From UBA4615 sp044368415 (GTDB lineage: Bacteria > Pseudomonadota > Gammaproteobacteria > Burkholderiales > Burkholderiaceae_E): a stretch of 64,000 bases of DNA. Shown here one piece after another: positions 57,087 to 64,000 of the stretch (positions are counted from its first letter, which is position 1; each line of letters starts with the position of its first letter). The notes under the pieces are model-generated. The model saw only the letters and a list, made by a program, of their open reading frames with translations. It was not told the origin of the DNA and made no database searches. Location of the stretch: contig JBIPLJ010000006.1 in assembly GCA_044368415.1 (NCBI GenBank), positions 1 through 64,000 on the forward strand. Reading direction: 5' to 3'. Made by a program: the position numbers and the translations under genes.

Positions 57087-58178
57087 ATGCCGTTAGATTC
57101 GGAAGCGGCCCGTCCGGCCGCACCACGACCTGACCGGAGGCAACCCTTGGGTGCAGCGACGATCGATCACGCGGCGGCGAGCGCACGGGGCGCCGCCTTG
57201 GCCCGAAGCAACTCGGATGTCCTCGACGCCGCCGACTGGCGGCACGGTGGTCAGGGCGCCACCGCGGCCCTGCTCGAGTGGGTCGAGCACAGCGGCGAGC
57301 CCGTGGTCGCGCTCGATCGGACCGGACGGATCGCGATCGCGAATCCCGCGTTCGCCCGCGCCTTTGTGGTCGGGATCGGGCAGTCGAAGCCTCCATCGGG
57401 CGCCACGCACCGCTGTGTGTCGCTGCTGGCCCGCTTCGTTCCGCTGCTGTCCCCGCCGCGGCTCGCGCGCTGGATCGACGAAAGCGGCGCCACGCCGACC
57501 CGGATGCACCGCCTGCTGGCCGAGGCGATCGGCGCGGATGGCGACCGGTTCCTGGTGGCCGCCACGCTGCTGCCGGTGAGCGCGGGCATGGGGGATGGCG
57601 AGCCGTGCTGCGTGGTCGCCCTGCGCCCGCTCGACGCATCGCGCGGCGTGCCGCTCCCCGAGCGGCCCCTCGCCAGCGAGCCTCGGGTCGGGGATACGGT
57701 GACGCTCGGCGCCGTGCTCGACGCGGCCTCGCGCGCCCCGTCGCAGCCCGCAGCGCGGGGCCGCATCCATCGCGCACTGCATGACGTCGCCGCACATATC
57801 GAGGCCGATCCGAGCGCAGTGCGCGACGCCCTGGCCAGACTGATTGACAACGCGCTGCGCCATGCGCCCGCCGAGTCGCCGGTGACGCTGCGCTCGCGCC
57901 GGGAGAGCTGCGAGCCAGCCGGTGCATCGCCCGGGGCATCGAGCGTCGGCCACATCGTGATCACCGTCGCCGACCGCGGTCCCGGCTTCACCCGGTGGCA
58001 GCTGCAGCGTGCCTTCGAGCCGTTCGCGCGAACGCCGTCCGCCGAATCGGGCGCGGAGCCAGGCCTGGGCCTGGCCATAGCCCGGCATCTCATTGAATCG
58101 CAGCACGGCTGGATCGAGCTGCGCAGCGTCGCCGGCGTAGGCACCGAGGCCGAGGTCTGGCTACCCGAGGCTGACTGA
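57087..58178 (+). CDS. orphan histidine-kinase-like ATPase without DHp domain
   Basis: The 363-residue protein has a PAS-like region (about residues 60-195, with GEPVVALDRTGRIAIANPAFARAF). A histidine-kinase ATPase domain follows with N box ALARLIDNALRHAPAE, G1 box VADRGPGFTRWQLQRAFEPF and G2 box PGLGLAIARHLIESQHG. The dimerisation/phosphoacceptor helix pair, normally with H-E/D-x-R-x-P, is absent: only about 30 residues separate PAS and ATPase. No membrane helix and no partner regulator are seen. It may be a non-phosphorylating ATPase or signalling remnant. The start is uncertain; an ATG at 56994 would add 31 residues. It is divergent from odhA and convergent with gltA. Confidence 0.7.
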   Translation: MPLDSEAARPAAPRPDRRQPLGAATIDHAAASARGAALARSNSDVLDAADWRHGGQGATAALLEWVEHSGEPVVALDRTGRIAIANPAFARAFVVGIGQSKPPSGATHRCVSLLARFVPLLSPPRLARWIDESGATPTRMHRLLAEAIGADGDRFLVAATLLPVSAGMGDGEPCCVVALRPLDASRGVPLPERPLASEPRVGDTVTLGAVLDAASRAPSQPAARGRIHRALHDVAAHIEADPSAVRDALARLIDNALRHAPAESPVTLRSRRESCEPAGASPGASSVGHIVITVADRGPGFTRWQLQRAFEPFARTPSAESGAEPGLGLAIARHLIESQHGWIELRSVAGVGTEAEVWLPEAD

Positions 58179-58186
58179 GGAGGGCC

Positions 58187-58212
58187 AAAAAAAACCGGCC
58201 CCTAGGGGCCGG
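58187..58212 (-). terminator. rho-independent terminator of gltA
   Basis: The perfect 18-bp palindrome CCGGCCCCTAGGGGCCGG is followed on the minus strand by eight Ts (plus-strand As at 58187-58194). It lies 42 bases after the gltA stop and ends the sdh-gltA transcript. Confidence 0.85.
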
Positions 58213-58254
58213 CCGGTGCCACCGCGGCGCTCGAGGCGCCACGGGAGCTCGCAC

Positions 58255-59562
<1,308 letters not shown>

Positions 59563-59644
59563 CGGTCGCCCTGTGGATACGTGCGGAAGAGGTGGGGTCG
59601 GTCGGTTGAGGTCCGGGCGGGCGGCCGTGTCGGGGCTGCCGCGC

Positions 59645-59935
59645 TCAGGCTGTACGCAGCCGGTCGAGCATCCGGCGCGCATGCGGCTCGTCCAGGACGC
59701 CGTCTGGCTCGCTGCGGCCCAGGAGCAGGTCCATCAGCGCATTGTCGGACAGATCGAGTAGGCGAACCAGACCGCCTACCTCCTCATCGGTCAGCGCGGC
59801 TTCGTTCGCGTCGAGGAATCGCGTCAGCACCAGGTCGTTCTCGAGCAGGCCCCGACGGCTGCGCCAGCGCAGCCGCCGGCGGCGCGCTGGATCGTCCTGG
59901 TGGCGCACGACCGTGTCGGCGTCGGGCGGGAGCAT
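59645..59935 (-). CDS. sdhE: succinate dehydrogenase assembly factor SdhE
   Basis: The 96-residue protein belongs to the SdhE/DUF339 family. The conserved RGxxE motif is in WRSRRGLLENDLVLTRFLD, followed by LVRLLDLSDNALMDLLLG. SdhE promotes covalent attachment of FAD to SdhA. It sits 30 bases downstream of sdhB and 82 upstream of gltA in the sdhCDAB-sdhE-gltA order. It is cytoplasmic. Length is usual. Confidence 0.9.
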   Translation of the reverse strand: MLPPDADTVVRHQDDPARRRRLRWRSRRGLLENDLVLTRFLDANEAALTDEEVGGLVRLLDLSDNALMDLLLGRSEPDGVLDEPHARRMLDRLRTA

Positions 59936-59965
59936 CGTCGGCGGCCGCTTGGGTCGTCCGGGGCC

Positions 59966-60727
59966 TCAGACCGCCCGGCGGACCATCAGGTCCTTAATCT
60001 TGCCGATCGCGAGCGTCGGGTTCAGCCCCTTTGGGCAGACGTCGACGCAATTCATGATCGTGTGGCAGCGGAAGAGCCGGTACGGATCCTCGAGGTCGTC
60101 GAGTCGGGCGCTGGTTGCCTGGTCACGGCTGTCGGCGATGAATCGATAGGCCTGGAGCAACCCGGCCGGCCCGACGAACTTGTCCGGATTCCACCAGAAC
60201 GACGGGCAGGAAGTCGAACAACAGGCGCACAGGATGCACTCGTAGAGGCCGTCGAGCTCGTTTCGCTCCTCCGGCGTCTGCAGTCGCTCCTTCTCGGGCG
60301 GCGGGGTGTCGTTGATCAGGAACGGCTTGATCGAGTGGTACTGCTTGAAGAACTGCGTCATGTCGACGATCAGGTCGCGGATCACCGGCAGCCCGGGCAG
60401 AGGCTTGAGGACGATCGGCTCCTTGAGGTCACGCAGATTCGTGATGCAGGCCAGGCCGTTCTTGCCGTTGATGTTCATCGCATCCGACCCGCATACGCCT
60501 TCGCGGCACGAGCGGCGGTACGCGACCGAGTCGTCGGTCACCTGCTTGATGCGCATCAGGGCGTCGAGCAGCATCTTGTCGGTCGGCAGCAGCGCGACCG
60601 TCAGGTCCTGCATGTAGGGCTTCGCGTCCTTGTCCGGGTCGTACCGGTAGATCGAGAAGCGGACCGTCCGGGTCGCGGCAGGCTTGGCGCCGGCGCCCAC
60701 TGGGGCGTTCATGACAACTGCGTTCAT
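59966..60727 (-). CDS. sdhB: succinate dehydrogenase iron-sulfur subunit
   Basis: The 253-residue subunit has the 2Fe-2S set SCREGVCGSD with a further cysteine in NGLAC (Asp replaces one cysteine ligand as in E. coli), the 4Fe-4S set CILCACCSTSCPSFW, and the 3Fe-4S set with CHTIMNCVDVCPKGLNP. It carries electrons from SdhA to ubiquinone. The N-terminal 20 residues are alanine-rich; an internal Met6 is an alternative start. The gap to sdhA is 16 bases. Confidence 0.95.
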   Translation of the reverse strand: MNAVVMNAPVGAGAKPAATRTVRFSIYRYDPDKDAKPYMQDLTVALLPTDKMLLDALMRIKQVTDDSVAYRRSCREGVCGSDAMNINGKNGLACITNLRDLKEPIVLKPLPGLPVIRDLIVDMTQFFKQYHSIKPFLINDTPPPEKERLQTPEERNELDGLYECILCACCSTSCPSFWWNPDKFVGPAGLLQAYRFIADSRDQATSARLDDLEDPYRLFRCHTIMNCVDVCPKGLNPTLAIGKIKDLMVRRAV

Positions 60728-60743
60728 CGATCGGTGCTCCTGC

Positions 60744-62534
60744 TCAGAACGTCCGGGCCTTCGGCGCGAAGGTCTCGACGGTCAGCGGCTTCATGTTGAC
60801 GGGCTTGTAGTCGAGCCGGTTGCCTTCGCTGTAGTACAGCGAGTGCTTGATCCAATTCGCGTCGTCGCGGGTCGGGAAGTCGCGGTGCGCGTGCGCTCCA
60901 CGGCTCTCCTTACGGGCCTCGGCCGACACGATCGTGGCCTTGGCGGTCTCGACCAGATTTTCGAGCTCGAGCGCCTCGACGCGGGCCGTGTTGAACACCT
61001 TCGACTTGTCCTTGATGTGGACGGTGCTGGCGCGCTCGGCAAGGTCCATGATCTTACTCACACCCTCGGACAGCATCTCCGAGGTGCGGAACACGCTGCA
61101 GTGGGTCTGCATCGCGCGTCTGATCTCGTTAGCCACTTCCTGAGTGTTCTCGCCCGTGCTCGAGCCGTCGAGACGCGCTAGGCGGGAGAGCGAGTCGTCG
61201 CCGGCCAACGCGGGCAACGAGCGGAACCCCTGGTCCTTGAATTTCGCGTCGACGATGTGATTGCCCGCCGCACGCCCGAAGACCAGCAGGTCGAGCAGAG
61301 AGTTGGTACCCAGGCGGTTGGCGCCGTGCACCGACACGCAGGCGCACTCCCCAATCGCGTACAGACCCTCGACGATGGCGTTGGGGTTGCCGTTCTTCGG
61401 GACGACGACCTGACCGTGGTAGTTCGTCGGGATGCCGCCCATCTGGTAGTGGATGGTGGGCACGACCGGGATCGGATCCTTGATGGGATCGACGTTGGCG
61501 AACTTGATCGCGATCTCGCGGATCGACGGCAGCTTCTTCATGATCTTCTCGGCGCCGAGATGATCGAGCTTGAGCAGCACGTAGTCGCCATCGGGGCCCG
61601 CACCGCGCCCTTCCTTGATCTCCTGGTCCATCGAGCGCGAGATGAAGTCGCGCGGCGCCAGGTCTTTGAGCGTCGGCGCATAGCGCTCCATGAAGCGCTC
61701 GCCGTCTTTGTTGAGCAGGATGCCGCCCTCGCCCCGCACGCCCTCGGTGATCAGGACGCCCGCGCCGGCCACGCCGGTCGGGTGGAACTGCCAGAACTCC
61801 ATGTCCTCGAGCGGGATGCCGGCCCGCGCCGCCATCCCCATGCCGTCGCCGGTGTTGATGAAGGCGTTGGTCGAGGCGGCCCAGATGCGGCCCGCGCCGC
61901 CCGTGGCCAGCACGGTGACCTTGGCCTCGAGGAGCATGACCTCGCCCGTCTCCATCTCGAGCGCGACGACACCGAGCACGGCACCGTCGGCGTCACGGAT
62001 CAGGTCGAGCACCATCCATTCGACGAAGAACTGCGTGCGCGCGCGCACGTTGCGCTGATAGAGCGTATGCAGCAGCGCATGGCCGGTCCGGTCAGCGGCG
62101 GCGCAGGCACGCTGCACCGGCTTCTCGCCGAAGTTCGCGGTATGGCCGCCGAACGGACGCTGGTAGATCGTGCCGTCCGCATTGCGGTCAAACGGCATGC
62201 CGAAGTGCTCGAGCTCGTAGACGACCTGTGGGGCCATCTTGCACATGTACTCGATCGCGTCCTGGTCTCCGAGGTAATCGGAGCCCTTGACGGTGTCGAA
62301 CATGTGCCAAAACCAGTTGTCCTCGCTCATGTTGCCGAGCGAGGCACCGATGCCGCCCTGCGCGGCGACGGTGTGGGACCGGGTCGGGAACACCTTGGAC
62401 AGGACGGCCACGTTATAGCCGGCCTCGGCGAGCTGCAGCGAGCAGCGCATGCCGGCGCCGCCGGCGCCCACGATGACCGCGTCGAATCGACGGCGCGGCA
62501 GCCCGTTCGCGAGTTGATTCAGGACTTCGGCCAA
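60744..62534 (-). CDS. sdhA: succinate dehydrogenase flavoprotein subunit
   Basis: The 596-residue flavoprotein has the FAD motif AVIVGAGGAGMRCSLQL, the FAD-linking histidine in TRSHTVAAQGGIGASLGN, and active-site text HPTGVAGAGVLITEGVRGEGG and RLGTNSLLDLLVFGRAAG. It oxidises succinate to fumarate. Its ATG lies 2 bases after the sdhD stop, and the complex is anchored by SdhC and SdhD. The covalent FAD depends on SdhE, encoded downstream. Confidence 0.96.
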   Translation of the reverse strand: MAEVLNQLANGLPRRRFDAVIVGAGGAGMRCSLQLAEAGYNVAVLSKVFPTRSHTVAAQGGIGASLGNMSEDNWFWHMFDTVKGSDYLGDQDAIEYMCKMAPQVVYELEHFGMPFDRNADGTIYQRPFGGHTANFGEKPVQRACAAADRTGHALLHTLYQRNVRARTQFFVEWMVLDLIRDADGAVLGVVALEMETGEVMLLEAKVTVLATGGAGRIWAASTNAFINTGDGMGMAARAGIPLEDMEFWQFHPTGVAGAGVLITEGVRGEGGILLNKDGERFMERYAPTLKDLAPRDFISRSMDQEIKEGRGAGPDGDYVLLKLDHLGAEKIMKKLPSIREIAIKFANVDPIKDPIPVVPTIHYQMGGIPTNYHGQVVVPKNGNPNAIVEGLYAIGECACVSVHGANRLGTNSLLDLLVFGRAAGNHIVDAKFKDQGFRSLPALAGDDSLSRLARLDGSSTGENTQEVANEIRRAMQTHCSVFRTSEMLSEGVSKIMDLAERASTVHIKDKSKVFNTARVEALELENLVETAKATIVSAEARKESRGAHAHRDFPTRDDANWIKHSLYYSEGNRLDYKPVNMKPLTVETFAPKARTF

Positions 62535-62535
62535 C

Positions 62536-62886
62536 TCAGACCCTCCAGAGAATGATCACTGCCCAAATGGCATAACCGACCAGCGCCACGACCGTGGCAA
62601 CCTGCAGCACGAGCCGAACGCCCGTCGGCTTGATGTAGTCCATGTAGATGTCGCGCACGCCGACCCAGGCGTGCCAGATCAGGGCCAACACCGCCAGCAG
62701 CGTGGCAACCTTCATCCAGACCGTCGAAAACATGCCGGCCCAGGAGCCGTAGTCGAGATCGCGGGTGAAGAGAACGGCGCCCAGCAGCAGCAGCGTGTAG
62801 GCGAGCAGCACGACCGCGGAGACGCGCTGCGCGAGCCAGTCGCGCAGGCCGTAGTGCGCGCCGACGACGATTCGACGGGTGGTCAT
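62536..62886 (-). CDS. sdhD: succinate dehydrogenase membrane anchor subunit SdhD
   Basis: The 116-residue protein has three membrane helices and the family text GLRDWLAQRVSAVVLLAYTLL and WHAWVGVRDIYMDYIKPTG, whose first histidine is the likely heme b ligand. It forms, with SdhC, the quinone-binding anchor of complex II. Its ATG is 3 bases downstream of the sdhC stop. Confidence 0.93.
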   Translation of the reverse strand: MTTRRIVVGAHYGLRDWLAQRVSAVVLLAYTLLLLGAVLFTRDLDYGSWAGMFSTVWMKVATLLAVLALIWHAWVGVRDIYMDYIKPTGVRLVLQVATVVALVGYAIWAVIILWRV

Positions 62887-62889
62887 CTC

Positions 62890-63306
62890 TCAGAAGGCTC
62901 CGAACAGCTTGAGCGCCAGGATCGCGGTCAGCACGACCGAGATGCCGAGCACCGCGTTGGCCGAGGTCCGCGAGGCATCCTTCTTGATGCCGACGTGGCG
63001 GTCGAGAAGCAGGTAGCGGATGCCGGCGATTGCGTGATGCACGAACGCCCAGATCAGTACCAGCAGCACGAGCTTGCCGGGGATGCTCCCAACAATCGCG
63101 CGATAGGACTGGAAGCTGAGCTCACTGGTGAGGCTCTCCTGCAGCAGGTAAAGCGAGAACGGAATGCCGACAAGGAACAGCAGGACGCCACTGATGCGAT
63201 GCAGGATGGAGACGATGCCGGCCGGCGGCAGCCGGTAGGACACGATTTGGCTGACGCCGATGTTGCGGTACTGCGGTCGCGCTTTCTGGGCTGCGATGTC
63301 GGCCAT
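62890..63306 (-). CDS. sdhC: succinate dehydrogenase cytochrome b556 subunit SdhC
   Basis: The 138-residue protein has three membrane helices. The quinone-site text SILHRISGVLLFLVG is followed by HHAIAGIRYLLLDRHVG with a heme-ligand histidine. It is the first gene of the sdhCDAB operon and starts 167 bases after the GntR gene. Translation is close-coupled to sdhD. I saw no clear promoter; the GAGG in GAGGCATCC may be the ribosome site. Confidence 0.93.
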   Translation of the reverse strand: MADIAAQKARPQYRNIGVSQIVSYRLPPAGIVSILHRISGVLLFLVGIPFSLYLLQESLTSELSFQSYRAIVGSIPGKLVLLVLIWAFVHHAIAGIRYLLLDRHVGIKKDASRTSANAVLGISVVLTAILALKLFGAF

Positions 63307-63473
63307 GGATGCCTCGGACTATGCTCTTGGTGAAGTGGGACGCTCGGGCACGCCGGAGGTTGCAGCGAGCCCGGGGCCGCTTGCGCGGACGGAACCCTCA
63401 CCACCGACGTCCCCGTTTATTCGGTCGGGCAAAACCCCAGCATGATGACGCAAATCTCGCGGCGCACCAATTC
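63307..63473. other. intergenic region between the GntR gene and sdhC
   Basis: This 167-base stretch should hold the sdhC promoter and perhaps the GntR operator. An AT-richer patch (63413-63435, containing AATAAA on the minus strand and a GGGTTTT run) is the likely place, but no -10/-35 pair of good quality could be picked. Confidence 0.4.
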
Positions 63474-64000
63474 TCAGCTCAGCTCGTTGAAATAGTGGTG
63501 GTGGAGCGTCCGGTACCAGCCGCGGCGGACCTCGACCGGTTTGTCGCCGTATGTCGAGGACACCCGATCGACAAGAAGCAGCGGCTCGCCGGTGGGGACG
63601 CCGAGCGCGCGTGCCTCGACCTCGCCGGCGGCCACCGCGCGCAGCCGTTCGCTCGCACGGATCATCCTGGTACCGAACTCGGTCTCGAGCAACGCGTAAA
63701 GTGGACCGCTGTACGCGGTGAGCCGCTCGGCGGTCAGGCCGCGGAAGGTCGAGCCCGACAGCCAGATCTCCTCGAGGACGATCGGCTCGCCGTCGAACTC
63801 GAGCAGGCGGCGGATCGTCACGGCCGCGTCGCCGACCTTCATCTCGAGGGCACGGGCAATTTCGAGCGGCGCGCGCAGGCGGCGGCACTCGAGAAAGCGG
63901 CTGCTGGGCTGTCGCGGCTCGCCGCCGTCGTCGGGGCGCAGCCGTAGGAAGCGAATCTGCGCCCTAGCCTCCTGGTGGCTGGCGACGAAGGTTCCCCGCC
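63474..64000 (-). CDS. GntR-family transcriptional regulator, UTRA domain (5' end beyond window)
   Basis: The minus-strand frame stays open to the right edge, so the N-terminal helix-turn-helix is mostly outside. The visible part begins with RGTFVASHQ, the end of the winged helix. A UTRA ligand-binding domain follows, with LEFDGEPIVLEEIWLSG and ALGVPTGEPLLLVDRVS, and ends RRGWYRTLHHHYFNELS. Regulators of this type stand upstream of sdhCDAB in other Burkholderiales, so it probably controls the sdh-gltA genes in response to a small metabolite. The ligand is unknown. No start can be assigned. Confidence 0.88.
   Translation of the reverse strand, partial: RGTFVASHQEARAQIRFLRLRPDDGGEPRQPSSRFLECRRLRAPLEIARALEMKVGDAAVTIRRLLEFDGEPIVLEEIWLSGSTFRGLTAERLTAYSGPLYALLETEFGTRMIRASERLRAVAAGEVEARALGVPTGEPLLLVDRVSSTYGDKPVEVRRGWYRTLHHHYFNELS

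Noticed and set aside
63318..63323. CATAGT as the -10 of sdhC
   Set aside because: It is too close to the sdhC start for a normal leader with the ribosome site and has no -35.

Overview
The window is chromosomal DNA from a high-GC betaproteobacterium, most likely a member of Burkholderiales. This rests on gene orders that I recognise from that group: tRNA-Leu-tig-clpP-clpX-lon with a tRNA pair and a ppiD-like gene, gntR-sdhCDAB-sdhE-gltA, odhA-odhB-lpdA-zapE, phaC-phaB-phaR, divergent rluD/bamD, and ompR-envZ. Codon use is uniformly GC-rich. I see no insertion sequence, phage, integron or CRISPR array, so this is core genome rather than an island.

Layout. 1-3.4 kb: an acyl-CoA catabolism cluster (3-hydroxyacyl-CoA dehydrogenase cut by the window edge, APH-fold kinase, acyl-CoA dehydrogenase). 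3.5-7.1 kb: DUF1178 protein, tRNA 2-selenouridine synthase and a periplasmic PPIase. 7.2-13.8 kb: the protein quality-control block (tRNA-Asp, tRNA-Val, lon, clpX, clpP, tig, tRNA-Leu), transcribed on the minus strand. 13.9-18.1 kb: an RND efflux permease and its lipoprotein adaptor, with a TetR-type operator candidate upstream. 18.3-21.4 kb: hpnCDE for squalene synthesis. 21.4-27.7 kb: radA, alr, lplT, a uracil-DNA glycosylase, rimI, tsaB and a small exported protein. 27.9-31.2 kb: ompR-envZ and a fused ispDF. 31.3-38.7 kb: mfd-serB, a TrpB2-type enzyme and rimO. 38.8-42.1 kb: phaR, phaB, phaC. 42.2-47.4 kb: a tiny membrane protein, pgeF, rluD, bamD, a DinG/YoaA-type helicase and a DUF465 protein. 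47.5-50.0 kb: a decayed stretch with remnants of a PP2C phosphatase, a ViaA-like vWA protein and a RavA/MoxR ATPase around a secreted coiled-coil protein. 50.1-56.8 kb: zapE, lpdA, odhB, odhA. 57.1-58.2 kb: an orphan histidine-kinase-like ATPase without a dimerisation/phosphoacceptor domain. 58.2-64 kb: gltA, sdhE, sdhBADC and a GntR regulator cut by the right edge.

Functionally the window joins TCA-cycle enzymes (citrate synthase, 2-oxoglutarate dehydrogenase complex, succinate dehydrogenase), carbon storage as polyhydroxyalkanoate, isoprenoid-to-squalene synthesis (IspDF makes precursors, HpnCDE makes squalene), envelope maintenance (PpiD-like, BamD, LplT, OmpR/EnvZ, RND pump) and proteolysis. 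The most unusual content is four signalling or AAA-type genes between 47.5 and 58.2 kb that each lack an interior catalytic segment, the IspD-IspF fusion, a palindromic -10 element shared by two divergent genes, and two genes whose -10 boxes sit so close to the start codon that leaderless mRNAs are expected.
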